From Saccharum officinarum (taxonomy: Eukaryota; Streptophyta; Magnoliopsida; Poales; Poaceae): a stretch of 64,000 nt of DNA. The translations under genes and the position numbers were made by a program. This document shows, piece by piece, positions 1 through 13,600 of this stretch. The stretch spans positions 13,125,381 to 13,189,380 of the forward strand of contig CM036221.1 in the NCBI GenBank assembly GCA_020631735.1, given 5' to 3'. The number at the start of each line of letters is the position of its first letter. Positions within the stretch are counted from its first letter, which is position 1. The notes under the pieces are model-generated. The model was not told the origin of the DNA and did not search any database. It was given only the letters and a program-made list of their open reading frames with translations.

Positions 1-199
1 ACTAAAACATGACATTTTATAGATCTACTGCATAGATAATTTCACAAGGATTCCAAAAAGTCCTCATTTGCTATTTTAGGAATTTCCTATGATTTACTAT
101 GTATTTTCAAAGTTTCACCCGATTCACGACAAATAGGTCCCTCGAGGCACTATTCATATGAGTCTATGACATTGCAGTTACGCCCCTGCTTTGAGTCAA

Positions 200-930
200 A
201 TTGTTGCATGCAGTCCCTGGTCGTGATTTTACAGGGGAGGGGTCGCCGGAGCTCGCGGAAGCCGGCCGTAGGAGGCTCGTCGGCGGTGATGGAGTGGTGG
301 GGGAGCACCGAGAGGCCCGCGCGCACCCTCAGGTAGTCACGGCTTGCCCCGTGGTGGCTCGTGGCGGCATGGCCACGAGCACAGCAGCCTACGACGAAAT
401 GCGGCTCCGGTGGTGGCGGCCACGGTGACGGAAACGGCCGGCAGCAGCGGGGAAGGGTCACGGTGGCGTCGAGGTGGCGAGGCACACCCACGGACGACCG
501 CAGCTAGGACCACGGCTGCCCTTGGCTGCTTGGCCGCACGGCGCCTGCGGCGCGCGGCTGTTTGCCATGGCCGGCAAGCAGCGGCAGCGAGCGGCTAGAT
601 CGCGGCGGTGGCTGGGAGGCGTGGCATGGAGGTGGTGGTGCCTGGGGGTGCGGCCGTAGTAGAAGATGGAGGAGGAAGCGACAGCTGCTGCGGGCTGCTG
701 CACTGCTCGGCCATGGCTGTCGAGCGGGGGAACAGACAACAGCGAGAGGAAGATAATGGAGAGAGAGCAGGGAGGGAGGCAGGGCTCGGCCTCGGCTTTT
801 CCCCATTTGGAGGAGCGACGTGGCGAGCATGCGACGAGCGCGTGAGGCACGCGGCAGCGAAGGGCTACGGACGGTCGGCCATGACGAGCACACGAGCACA
901 CCAGCAGTTCAACTTCTGAAGGAACTACTA
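200..930 (-). other. GC-rich segment inside LTR, probable promoter/leader zone
   Basis: An abrupt GC-rich block sits in an otherwise AT-rich LTR, and it recurs at 9027-9560 and 18530-19260. It is rich in GGCGGC, GTGGTGG and CAGCAGC runs and is open in several frames on both strands, which is expected from composition alone. Comparable GC-rich blocks occur in the solo LTR (32530-33400) and the LTR at 52517-55206, so it looks like a conserved architectural part of these long LTRs, perhaps around transcription start. The function is inferred. Confidence 0.5.
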
Positions 931-1015
931 ATACTACCGCGAAATTACAACTGAACATCAAACTTCCTCCTTTCGTAACTCATAAACCGTTTAGTTTTGG
1001 CACGAGTTGTAGTAA

Positions 1016-1051
1016 CAAAAGTTGTAGAGCTACGTGATATCTACAACTTTG
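1016..1051. repeat. Inverted repeat (hairpin) in LTR
   Basis: CAAAAGTTGTAGA is followed about 10 bases later by TCTACAACTTTG, giving an imperfect 12-13 bp stem. It recurs in the other LTR copies, and a related hairpin lies in the solo LTR near 32074-32109. Confidence 0.6.
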
Positions 1052-2025
1052 CTTTAAGTGTCAAAGTCTAATTCGGCCTGGTTCAAGAGATGTGAGGCTC
1101 CAAAATGGGGTACATGAAACTTGAAACTGAACTTCGGTTCCATATTGACTGAAATGGCATTCTTCTCCCCCTTCTAACTCTTTAAGCATCACATAATAAC
1201 TTGAGGCACTGTAGTCAACATGGTAGAGCTACATGAGGACAATAATATTGCTTAAGGAATATTGGGCTGGATCAGCTCGATTTGTAAGATATAAATCCCC
1301 GAAGTAGGGTACTTGCAAACTAAAATCTAGAAAAGTTCAGTTCCAGACTTAGCCAAATTTCAGGGTTCCAAAACAGCAGTTTGTTGATTCTTATGAGCTC
1401 TATTTGACCTAGCTAGACACTGAACTAGCTCTCGACTATTAAACAAAGTTTGTTGTACATAAGATGAACTACAACTTTTATTTAAGTTTCACTGCCATGT
1501 AAACAATCTAAGCCACAGTTCACCCCAAGTCAAAGTAGCATCCCAATAAATCTTAATTTATCCTTTTTGATCTATGGAAGCATTTTCTTGACATTTGCTC
1601 AACATGAACCCTTCATGACTTTTGTTGTAGAGTTCATCTAGAGTCATTTGGGTAAGTTTGCAAAGTTTGGTTGATGACCTATATTTCCATTCACTTAATA
1701 GTGCAATTCAAGCACTTGGTAAAATCATTCCAACAAGGATATAACTTATCATTTCATGTGACTTTTTGATTCCAAACTTCATGAAACTTTTCCAGGGGTC
1801 ACTATAGATAGGTACAAAGGTGAGACACATGAAGATATTGCAATAACACCACCCAAGCATATATTTTTAAAAAGGGCCTATATGTAAGTGATGGTGCAAT
1901 ATTCAAGTTTAAGTTGGGACTCTATTCCACAGACTTGGCTTTGACATCTTCATTACCACTTCAAATGTCATGTTTGAACTCGAAAACCCTTGCTTAACTA
2001 GTGATAAACACCTGGGGTGTTGCAG

Positions 2026-2036
2026 CCCTCCCCCTT
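2026..2036 (-). other. Polypurine tract next to 3' LTR
   Basis: On the minus strand the run AAGGGGGAGGG stands directly before the LTR start, the normal position of the primer for plus-strand DNA synthesis. The same tract lies at 10664-10674 in the duplicated copy. Confidence 0.8.
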
Positions 2037-5000
2037 AAAAGAATCGCGTCCCGAGATTCGGAATGGAAGACCTTTTAAGGAAGAGAGACACGTTATCTAG
2101 TTCACAACATCTGCTATAGCATTCAGCTATAAAGCTTGAACATCGGTGAACAATTTGATCAAAGGCACTTTCTGATACTTACTCTTTATGGTAAAATTTG
2201 TCTGAAGAACTTCCTTCATTGACTTCTATGAAGCATTGTTACTTTGGGAGGAATCCAAGATTGCACATACTGCATTCTCAGTGTACGGAGATCATTTGGT
2301 CCATGAGTGAACCACTCACAAGTATCTGACTTTCTAATGACCACAACATAGGCCATATGAACTTGACTCTAGACCGAAATATTTAGAAGTATATTCGTTG
2401 AAATGACCCTATGTTCACAATTTTTGAAAAGCAGTCCTCTACCAAAAATGGCTTGAGCACAACCTTCCAAAGGGTGAGATCATAGACGACAAACATTCTC
2501 TGAGGTTATATGGTACTAACTAACCAATAGACATGGTCTATGTTGGTCGTAAATGTTCAAACATTCATATATCAACTAATGGAAAACTACTTTAGGTTCC
2601 ATGTGTGCAGTTCTCTTTCTCTGATGACAACACTGTATTATCTGAGTCTGTCGAGGGGTCAGTGAATGTGATAGCTGACTCTGTCGGCTTTCTATTTCTG
2701 CCAATAGCTATCTAAATGATTCTTTTATCCAGAGACAACAGTTATCTGGATTGAATCAGATGCAACCTCTTGGGTAAAAATGTGTATAAGGTACCAAAGT
2801 ATGTCATCATTGGAAAATAATTCCCAAGGAAAGATGTAACGACGCCTTAAGGACAACAAAAGTTGTAAATATTCACTAAACCATGGGGAGTAGTCTACCA
2901 CCAAGCGGTTGAGTAAAATTCTCCTTAGTGACTTAGTTGTACTGTAAGTTGAGTTGACTTGCAGCATAACAACTTTGTCAGGCCAACTTTCATCTGAGGC
3001 TTCCTCTTTTGGGATCAAACAGCAACTCTAAGATAGAAAATATGTTGTTTGACACTTCTCAAATTGCTTTCGAATATTCCTCAACACTTTGTCCAATAAA
3101 GTTATGAACAAACTATTTGTGGCACCTAAGGGCACAAGGATGTTGATCGAAACTAGGGTAGGCATTTCTCTAATTCTTCACCGCAGCTGATTGAACACCT
3201 TGCACTATCTATGTGATTGTCCAAGACGGAATTGACTTGATCACAATGGCTCTAGAAGATAGAACATCCCTCAAGTTGTTGGCTAGTTGATTAACTTCTT
3301 GTTGGTTATTGCTCTGTAAGACATAGCCTTCGTAGCTACCAAAGAGTCATTACCTAGCTGGAGATTAACCTTCCTATTAGTAACTAATCAGTTGTCTCTC
3401 AACACTAAAAAAAAATCCAAATCTTCACTCTTGACCACAACAACTGTGGTTGATGCAGAACAGATGGTTGCTATCGAAGTTAGCAAATAAGGAGTCACAC
3501 CAGAGATGGTTGATTTCGACGGTGTGGTCATTATGCATACAAAGGTTAAAATTTGCATATTGTGATGATTGATTCTTATCCAACGAATGACTTATCCAAT
3601 TTTTAAGTGTTGTGTGTCCTTTTTATCCAACAGAAATGAGATACTTCGCTCACTAGATGACATTCATCAATACTGGGATAACTACGTAGAGTCACTTGTA
3701 TACCACCTATTGTGGTCTGTTAATATTTATGTCGGTGACCTGTTCTTCAAAGTTATTCTCTTAGCAACTTTAGAAGGACACTCCACTACTTTCGGTCTAA
3801 GATATGGATCTTACGATACGATATGGGAAAGATAACCAAGGAAAAGTTCACATGAGAATAACACGTTGATGTTGTTCCGCAATGGATCATGACTAGAAAC
3901 CACGATACCAGCGCGTGCCGAGCAGCACAACCTTGTGTCGGCCGCCCACAGGAGGCTCTCGGTTTCGTCGCGGCACCGTTAGTTGCTACTCATAACACCA
4001 TTACTGATCACACCACCAAGGTGAAATTTCAAGTGACACAATTTGGGTGGTTAACAACAAGCATTATATAAGGAAGGATAGCAAACAAAGGTATTCACAA
4101 GGTTTAGAATCAATAGGGAAGCTATTCGCAGATTAAAACACCTCACAAGAGAACATAGCTCCATTGCCGAAGGTTACTAAGCATGTGATTTTTGCATAAT
4201 TTCACGCACACCTGGCGTCGACTAAGGAACTGCCAGATAATTAATTAATAGAGATTCGATCATGTTGAGTAACAACATGAGATCAAGACTGATAAACATT
4301 CCGAGACTTGGGAAGGTTGGGGACAGATTAAGCAAATTTCAAGGGCAGAAACTGATATGTAGTCATAGATTGAGTTGATAAGGTAGATGCACGAATTTGC
4401 AAGCACACGATTTAAAGGCCATAGCAGAGAGACGTTGCGTTACACAAGCTAAACTTTGGGAGGGGCAACCAGAAGGTCCAACACGGATTGGATATGGTCT
4501 CCACAACTAGCAACGTACGAACCATGGTCAAAGGCTAGCGTTGATGAGAGTTAACTTGGTTGGTCAGTCGACAAGGTTCTTCACAAAAAGGGTTGCAAAC
4601 ATCCATGGCTTAAGCAAGCATATAGGAGAACTAAACTTTGGGCTTTTGGTCAAGCAAAGGCATGGATCCAAACATTCAAGGGCTAACCACCAAGTCTATA
4701 GGCTTAGGCTCCTAAGAGAGAAAACCTAATTGAAGACAACAACCGTACAACATCCCAGTCAAGCAGACATTTGAGAAAATTCAAACGAATGGGCTTAAGC
4801 GCCAATCCAAAGCACAAGTCTCACCCAAAATAAGCATTCATCTCAAGCACGAACTAACTATAGGTTTAGCTCAAAACAAACGCTAGCTAAGGTGACTAAC
4901 TTAACATGTGCACAGAATCTAGACAACAGCATAGTAACTACTTGTTTCAACCATAACTGAGGTTGTAGACCTTCTATAAAGGTGATCCTAGACTTTCTAG

Positions 5001-6800
5001 ATAGCTTAGGAAGATGACTATACTTTAGTTACTCATACCAAAAGCTAATTCATAGATTAACATGACCAAAAATGCTAATATTTCAAATCTGTACCAATAT
5101 GGACATAAAACTGACAAGAACTTCAAAGATGCATAATTAGAGTTCTAGGACACAACCAGGCTGAGCCTTAACTTTATGTAAAGCTTATTAAGTTGTCTAT
5201 AACTTTCTTATTATCATATTAAGATGATTCTATAGCTAACAAGGCCAAACAAGACATCTCTGCTCAGATTTGGACAGATTCTGTCCTTCCACTTTGTAAG
5301 CTCATAAATAGAAATTTCGACCACCAAAATTATTGCTATAGGACACTTTGGAAAGCTTAGAAAAAGTACTACACTTCTTCTATTATTTCCAAGACATGAT
5401 TCAATATGCACATAGGTCAAACAAACCAAACATTCAGATCTATTCAGAGCATAAGCAAAACCTGACAATAAACTTCTAAAATTCATAACTCTCAAAGCAT
5501 AAGACCTAGGGTCATAAAATTTTAAGACAAGCTAGAGAAGTAAGTTTGCTACAACTTTGGTATTCTCTATAACTACAGAAAACACATTTATGACCACGAA
5601 AGCATCAATACATCAGAAACTGTTCTAGCAGCCAACGTTCAATAAGCAAAACAAAGCTTGCCTTTGTTCTACTTAACAAGAGAGCACACAAACATGTTAT
5701 TCTAGTAGCTCTAAATTTTGTTACCTTAGACCAACATGAATTTAATTTATTCATGAGAATCCATAATTATTTAAGTGAGGTCTAAAGCATTGGCAAACGC
5801 TTGGGTGAACAACATATCCATCACTTTGCTAAGCTAGAGGACATCTATAGGTTCAAGCATGTAACCACAATCATTTCTAACAAGGCTAAGCACACACTTT
5901 TCTAAGCACTTCCTATTCAAGCAACATGGAACAAGGCATTATTGTTTAACTCCACACAAGGAAGATAGCGTACACACTAATCACAAGTTACTTATCATTT
6001 GAACAAGGGTGAGAGGGCATAGCTATGCATAAGGCAACAATCATGAAGATGCATGCTTCGTCCTATTCGTCCTCACAAGATTGCTAACCTAAGGTGGCGA
6101 TCACGTTCTATGTCGGTGGCATAACACACGCTCTTTCGATATATAGCTAGTCATCAGCTATATTCGACTTACGCATACGTGGTTAGCGTACCTGCAGAAA
6201 GATTTCATTGCAGCCCAACAATTTCCAATAAAGCACACAATGAAAGCAGGAAAGTAAAATTCTAAGTACTTCCATATACATATACCCCCGTATATATACA
6301 TGTAGCACCAAAACTACCGAATCATTCGATCACCCACAATTAAGTACCTTCATATATACATGTGTGTAACATGTAAATAATCCAGTAACCAAAACTAGCT
6401 CTCCCCTAGACCATAGTTTGTACGGTCATGCTCTCACAACTCACACTTACCTGAGCGTAGGTGCGATGTTGCATAAAAGTAAACTAGCGACATATATGGC
6501 TATTTCATATATGAAGGCTACCTCTAATCTGACACACCGGGTAGCATAGTGTGGGAGAGTCATCACACATACATACCTTGGCCTGGGCGTAGATGCATAA
6601 TTGAAAAAACCTCACAAGTTAGTACTTATATAAGCCACCTAATAATCCTTATATGGGCATAAGGAAATTGACCACTGGCATACATAGGTTTAAAATTTAG
6701 ATTTGGCAAACCTATATATAGCTATAAGTTAATAAAACTGATTTTATAAAACAAAACATTTCTTTTAAATACACATACGACAAGTTTAATGTTGAATCTT

Positions 6801-6812
6801 GCTCCGATACCA
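6801..6812 (-). other. Primer-binding site, initiator tRNA-Met type
   Basis: On the minus strand TGGTATCGGAGC lies two bases after the LTR end. It differs by one base from TGGTATCAGAGC, the usual plant site complementary to initiator tRNA-Met. This fixes the element's orientation as minus. The duplicate is at 15442-15453. Confidence 0.85.
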
Positions 6813-6814
6813 GC

Positions 6815-8926
6815 TGTAACAGAACTGTCCAAATTATAAGAGCACAAGTATAAAAACAATCACCAAAATGATCAAATTCTCGCACTTGAGCCCATATAAT
6901 TCCGGTAGTCCAATGAAATCACGAGGGATTTCAAACCAACCAACATACAAGTCAAGATCGTAGTGATTCAACATAACAAGTCACATGTTACAACCATTTC
7001 ACAAGTAATTCAATATACATCGGAGTTCAACATAGTTATTACAACTTAAGTTCAAAAGTAGCAGAAGCAAAGTAATTTGAAACTAACATTATTCTTATTT
7101 CAAATACATGCCAGTGCCACGGTCAACTTCCAACAAAGCATTAGAGATAAGGTAAATAAGAAGGATCATGCCCGTGATCACACTCCGCCACTACGGCAGG
7201 AGTCAACCAACTCTTGCAGTCTCCATGATACATCACAACCTGCAACAAGTGGGGAAATAAAACCCTGAGTACAAGAAGGTACTCAGCTAGACTTATCCGT
7301 CAGAAACCAAAAATAAGGTGACACCAAGGATCATGCAAGGCTGATATAAAGTGGGGCTAGCTTGACAACATTATGCATAAAAGCTTAATATAGATGATCA
7401 ATCATTAATGCTTAAGCATCAAGTTAATTATCGTTAACCTATCATCTATATTAGAACCTGTACTAGAGCACTCACTTTATTAGGAGCAAACAATATTAAC
7501 CATAGCAGGTATAAATTGAGGCAACCTTTCCATCGTTATCCAATTAACCATCCGTTCAATTTAATGGAATCTACGTTGCCGCTGCTCAAGTCAAGTGCTC
7601 ACTAACCGGGAGCGACGGAGATTCGAATCGAATTCCTATCCAGCTGGAGGGGTATTTCTAACACTCACCGTGCAGACCCCTGCCAGGGTCGCACATGCCA
7701 CCTTTTCATATGATTCAGGAATCGCGGGTCCGAATGATGTCGTGACCCCAAGGGCGACACTCTGCCAGGTGATAGGGACTCTAACCCCCCCTTGGTCTCA
7801 CGCCAATGTCCCCAAGCACATCCTTTCTCTCCTCCAAGAAGCAACCTACCATTTGATTCCCGGCCTGAATCACATTACTCGCGCTTCGTGGTCGGAACGA
7901 CTTATCCGGCCAACTAAGTGTTAGACTGCGTTCAACATGACTCAAGGACGTACAGCGAATCGGTCCTTAAACGACTCAGACGGGGATAGATTCACACCCA
8001 AGACCTCCATGCCTTGTTGCTTCACTATCGTCATCCCGCCCGGTCTCATTTCATTTTATTAACACATGGTTCCATTCCACGATAGCAAATATAGCTAACC
8101 GTGCCATATATGAATATCCTATATCTCGCAGGTGACAGGAAATCACCTGACTTCTACCGCTTAAAGCAGGGCTAAGCATCTACTCGATCCTAGTCTATGT
8201 AGGATTCAAGGATTCATATATATGGACAAGGAATGATATAATGCAGCAAGGGTTTCCAACCAACTCCTATCACTTAATGCAACAATACTTATAACATATA
8301 TAGAATTAATTGCTTGAGGTAGGAGGCTTATAATGCTCTGGGGCTTGCCTGGGATCCGACTCAAAGTTAGAGTATGTCAGATGAATTCACTTGGCGAGCA
8401 TCTCCCAATCTATCACTTGTCCGTCCTTCTATCTTCGGGATAGATCCACCAACCACCGTCTTCGGGTTTGGCTCCAACACCACATCTTTCACACATTTTA
8501 GCTAGCGTACCTAAATGAAATGCAAGATGCAAGTACATGAATACAAGGAAATGCAATAGATGATGCATCACACGTTAATCAAGGCAAGTATAAGGTTATA
8601 GTAAAGACACGTAAGCACATCACATTACTTAAGTAACCTCACACAAACAAACATGCTAAAATAGCAAAGAAAGCAAATACCAAGCATGACATGAAGATTT
8701 ACAAAGTCTCAGGTGTAATAGCTTAATCACCAAGACATGAATCACACTTAGCAAATACGCAAGCAAAGTAACAAAAACAATCATGTATTTTCAACAATTC
8801 TGGACATACATGCAGTAGTTGAGTAAATCAAGCATATCTGGAGTTATACAAATCCAAATGACTTGTAAGAAAGACATTCTGGAAAGCTTATGAAATTGTA
8901 TACAATTCATTCAATATCACCTAAGC
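6815..8926 (-). mobile_element. LTR fragment left of the gap
   Basis: It begins TGTAACAGAACTG, the same as the complete LTR at 15456, and matches 15456-17570 apart from single-base insertions and deletions. It breaks off at the N gap. Indels become frequent in the last several hundred bases, as at a low-quality contig end. It is probably a second assembly copy of the LTR at 15456-20353. Confidence 0.8.
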
Positions 8927-9026
8927 NNNNNNNNNNNNNNNNNNNNNNNNNNNNNNNNNNNNNNNNNNNNNNNNNNNNNNNNNNNNNNNNNNNNNNNNNN
9001 NNNNNNNNNNNNNNNNNNNNNNNNNN
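8927..9026. other. Assembly gap, 100 N
   Basis: There are exactly 100 unknown bases, the conventional filler for a gap of unknown size. The flanks match LTR positions equivalent to 17570 and 18714. If the flanks were one LTR, about 1.14 kb would be missing here rather than 100 bases. Confidence 0.97.
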
Positions 9027-10662
9027 CAGCCTACGACGAAATGCGGCTCCGGTGGTGGCGGCCACGGTGACGGAAACAGGCCGCAGCAGCGGGGAAGGGT
9101 CACGGTGGCGTCGAGGTGGCGAGCACACCCACGGACGACCGCAGCTAGGGACCAGGCTGCCCTTGGCTGCTTGCCGCACGGCGCCTGCGGCGCGCGGCTG
9201 TTTGCCATGGCCGGCAAGCAGCGGCAGCGAGCGGCTAGATCGGCGGCGGTGGCTGGGAGGCGTGGCATGGAGGTGGTGGTGCCTGGGGGTGCGGCCGTAG
9301 TAGAAGATGGAGGAGGAAGCGACAGCTGCTGCGGGCTGCTGCACTGCTCGGCCATGGTGTCGAGCGGGGGAACAGACAACAGCGAGAGGAAGATAATGGA
9401 GAGAGAGCAGGGAGGGAGGCAGGGCTCGGCCTCGGCTTTTCCCCATTTGGAGGAGCGACGTGGCGAGCATGCGACGAGCGCGTGAGGCACGCGGCAGCGA
9501 AGGGCTACGGACGGTCGGCCATGACGAGCACACGAGCACACCAGCAGTTCAACTTCTGAAGGAACTACTAATACTACCGCGAAATTACAACTAACATCAA
9601 ACTTCCTCCTTTCGTAACTCATAAACCGTTTAGTTTTGACACGAGTTGTAGTAACAAAAGTTGTAGAGCTACGTGATATCTACAACTTTGCTTTAAGTGT
9701 CAAAGTCTAATTCGGCCTGGTTCAAGAGATGTGAGGCTCCAAAATGGGGTACATGAAACTTGAAAACTGAACTTCGGTTCCATATTGACTGAAATGGCAT
9801 TCTTCTCCCCCTTCTAACTCTTTAAGCATCACATAATAACTTGAGGCACTGTAGTCAACATGGTAGAGCTACATGAGGACAATAATATTGCTTAAGGAAT
9901 ATTGGGCTGGATCAGCTCGATTTGTAAGATATAAATCCCGAAGTAGGGTACTTGCAAACTAAAATCTAGAAAAGTTCAGTTCCAGACTTAGCCAAATTTC
10001 AGGGTTCCAAAACAGCAGTTTGTTGATTCTTATGAGCTCTATTTGACCTAGCTAGACACTGAACTAGCTCTCGACTATTAAACAAAGTTTGTTGTACATA
10101 AGATGAACTACAACTTTTATTTAAGTTTCACTGCCATGTAAACAATCTAAGCCACAGTTCACCCCAAGTCAAAGTAGCATCCAATAAATCTTAATTTATC
10201 CTTTTTGATCTATGGAAGCATTTTCTTGACATTTGCTCAACATGAACCCTTCATGACTTTTGTTGTAGAGTTCATCTAGAGTCATTTGGGTAAGTTTGCA
10301 AAGTTTGGTTGATGACCTATATTTCCATTCACTTAATAGTGCAATTCAAGCACTTGGTAAAATCATTCCAACAAGGATATAACTTATCATTTCATGTGAC
10401 TTTTTGATTCCAAACTTCATGAAACTTTTCCAGGGGTCACTATAGATAGGTACAAAGGTGAGACACATGAAGATATTGCAATAACACCACCCAAGCATAT
10501 ATTTTTAAAAAGGGCCTATATGTAAGTGATGGTGCAATATTCAAGTTTAAGTTGGGACTCTATTCCACAGACTTGGCTTTGACATCTTCATTACCACTTC
10601 AAATGTCATGTTTGAACTCGAAAACCCTTGCTTAACTAGTGATAAACACCTGGGGTGTTGCA
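9027..10662 (-). mobile_element. LTR fragment right of the gap
   Basis: It matches 385-2024 (LTR A), sharing its base variants and differing by small indels, most of them within 350 bases of the gap. It differs from the LTR at 15456-20353 by several substitutions. It ends with the same TGTTGCA as LTR A and is followed by the same polypurine tract. Confidence 0.8.
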
Positions 10663-13600
10663 GCCCTCCCCCTTAAAAGAATCGCGTCCCGAGATTCGGA
10701 ATGGAAGACCTTTTAAGGAAGAGAGACACGTTATCTAGTTCACAACATCTGCTATAGCATTCAGCTATAAAGCTTGAACATCGGTGAACAATTTGATCAA
10801 AGGCACTTTCTGATACTTACTCTTTATGGTAAAATTTGTCTGAAGAACTTCCTTCATTGACTTCTATGAAGCATTGTTACTTTGGGAGGAATCCAAGATT
10901 GCACATACTGCATTCTCAGTGTACGGAGATCATTTGGTCCATGAGTGAACCACTCACAAGTATCTGACTTTCTAATGACCACAACATAGGCCATATGAAC
11001 TTGACTCTAGACCGAAATATTTAGAAGTATATTCGTTGAAATGACCCTATGTTCACAATTTTTGAAAAGCAGTCCTCTACCAAAAATGGCTTGAGCACAA
11101 CCTTCCAAAGGGTGAGATCATAGACGACAAACATTCTCTGAGGTTATATGGTACTAACTAACCAATAGACATGGTCTATGTTGGTCGTAAATGTTCAAAC
11201 ATTCATATATCAACTAATGGAAAACTACTTTAGGTTCCATGTGTGCAGTTCTCTTTCTCTGATGACAACACTGTATTATCTGAGTCTGTCGAGGGGTCAG
11301 TGAATGTGATAGCTGACTCTGTCGGCTTTCTATTTCTGCCAATAGCTATCTAAATGATTCTTTTATCCAGAGACAACAGTTATCTGGATTGAATCAGATG
11401 CAACCTCTTGGGTAAAAATGTGTATAAGGTACCAAAGTATGTCATCATTGGAAAATAATTCCCAAGGAAAGATGTAACGACGCCTTAAGGACAACAAAAG
11501 TTGTAAATATTCACTAAACCATGGGGAGTAGTCTACCACCAAGCGGTTGAGTAAAATTCTCCTTAGTGACTTAGTTGTACTGTAAGTTGAGTTGACTTGC
11601 AGCATAACAACTTTGTCAGGCCAACTTTCATCTGAGGCTTCCTCTTTTGGGATCAAACAGCAACTCTAAGATAGAAAATATGTTGTTTGACACTTCTCAA
11701 ATTGCTTTCGAATATTCCTCAACACTTTGTCCAATAAAGTTATGAACAAACTATTTGTGGCACCTAAGGGCACAAGGATGTTGATCGAAACTAGGGTAGG
11801 CATTTCTCTAATTCTTCACCGCAGCTGATTGAACACCTTGCACTATCTATGTGATTGTCCAAGACGGAATTGACTTGATCACAATGGCTCTAGAAGATAG
11901 AACATCCCTCAAGTTGTTGGCTAGTTGATTAACTTCTTGTTGGTTATTGCTCTGTAAGACATAGCCTTCGTAGCTACCAAAGAGTCATTACCTAGCTGGA
12001 GATTAACCTTCCTATTAGTAACTAATCAGTTGTCTCTCAACACTAAAAAAAAATCCAAATCTTCACTCTTGACCACAACAACTGTGGTTGATGCAGAACA
12101 GATGGTTGCTATCGAAGTTAGCAAATAAGGAGTCACACCAGAGATGGTTGATTTCGACGGTGTGGTCATTATGCATACAAAGGTTAAAATTTGCATATTG
12201 TGATGATTGATTCTTATCCAACGAATGACTTATCCAATTTTTAAGTGTTGTGTGTCCTTTTTATCCAACAGAAATGAGATACTTCGCTCACTAGATGACA
12301 TTCATCAATACTGGGATAACTACGTAGAGTCACTTGTATACCACCTATTGTGGTCTGTTAATATTTATGTCGGTGACCTGTTCTTCAAAGTTATTCTCTT
12401 AGCAACTTTAGAAGGACACTCCACTACTTTCGGTCTAAGATATGGATCTTACGATACGATATGGGAAAGATAACCAAGGAAAAGTTCACATGAGAATAAC
12501 ACGTTGATGTTGTTCCGCAATGGATCATGACTAGAAACCACGATACCAGCGCGTGCCGAGCAGCACAACCTTGTGTCGGCCGCCCACAGGAGGCTCTCGG
12601 TTTCGTCGCGGCACCGTTAGTTGCTACTCATAACACCATTACTGATCACACCACCAAGGTGAAATTTCAAGTGACACAATTTGGGTGGTTAACAACAAGC
12701 ATTATATAAGGAAGGATAGCAAACAAAGGTATTCACAAGGTTTAGAATCAATAGGGAAGCTATTCGCAGATTAAAACACCTCACAAGAGAACATAGCTCC
12801 ATTGCCGAAGGTTACTAAGCATGTGATTTTTGCATAATTTCACGCACACCTGGCGTCGACTAAGGAACTGCCAGATAATTAATTAATAGAGATTCGATCA
12901 TGTTGAGTAACAACATGAGATCAAGACTGATAAACATTCCGAGACTTGGGAAGGTTGGGGACAGATTAAGCAAATTTCAAGGGCAGAAACTGATATGTAG
13001 TCATAGATTGAGTTGATAAGGTAGATGCACGAATTTGCAAGCACACGATTTAAAGGCCATAGCAGAGAGACGTTGCGTTACACAAGCTAAACTTTGGGAG
13101 GGGCAACCAGAAGGTCCAACACGGATTGGATATGGTCTCCACAACTAGCAACGTACGAACCATGGTCAAAGGCTAGCGTTGATGAGAGTTAACTTGGTTG
13201 GTCAGTCGACAAGGTTCTTCACAAAAAGGGTTGCAAAACATCCATGGCTTAAGCAAGCATATAGGAGAACTAAACTTTGGGCTTTTGGTCAAGCAAAGGC
13301 ATGGATCCAAACATTCAAGGGCTAACCACCAAGTCTATAGGCTTAGGCTCCTAAGAGAGAAAACCTAATTGAAGACAACAACCGTACAACATCCCAGTCA
13401 AGCAGACATTTGAGAAAATTCAAACGAATGGGCTTAAGCGCCAATCCAAAGCACAAGTCTCACCCAAAATAAGCATTCATCTCAAGCACGAACTAACTAT
13501 AGGTTTAGCTCAAAACAAACGCTAGCTAAGGTGACTAACTTAACATGTGCACAGAATCTAGACAACAGCATAGTAACTACTTGTTTCAACCATAACTGAG

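Larger units (their letters stand above)
1..2024 (-). mobile_element. 3' LTR of LARD-type retrotransposon (LTR A), cut by window edge
   Basis: This stretch matches 18331-20353 almost base for base and so is the same LTR as the complete copy at 15456-20353. The element reads on the minus strand. On that strand the LTR begins TGCAACACCCCAGG at 2024, directly after a polypurine tract. By alignment with the complete copy, about 2,875 bp of this LTR lie left of the window. It contains a GC-rich segment (about 200-930) that reads open in several frames, but its predicted peptides are low-complexity and shared by all LTR copies. I therefore do not call genes there. LTR identity is firm; the LARD label is a family-level inference. 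Confidence 0.85.
2025..6814 (-). mobile_element. LARD internal region, non-coding (left copy)
   Basis: This 4.79 kb interior lies between LTR A and the next LTR start. On the minus strand it opens with a primer-binding site and closes with a polypurine tract, so it is a retrotransposon interior. I find no gag, protease, integrase, reverse transcriptase or RNase H motif. The longest open frames are below about 100 codons and are repeated unchanged only because the whole interior is duplicated at 10663-15455. Long LTRs with a structured non-coding interior are the hallmark of Large Retrotransposon Derivatives, which must borrow enzymes from an autonomous relative. A short GC-rich patch at 3890-4000 might be a coding remnant, but I cannot identify it. 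Confidence 0.75.

Noticed and set aside
150..961. Overlapping open frames of 60-230 codons on both strands in the GC-rich LTR block (also 8890-9622 and 18480-19289).
   Set aside because: Open in several frames at once, low-complexity, identical in each LTR copy, and some run through the N gap. They are composition artefacts of a repeat, not genes.
2725..3835. ORFs of 88-97 codons in the LARD interior, seen twice.
   Set aside because: The repetition only reflects the duplicated interior. No known domain, and the frames are short.
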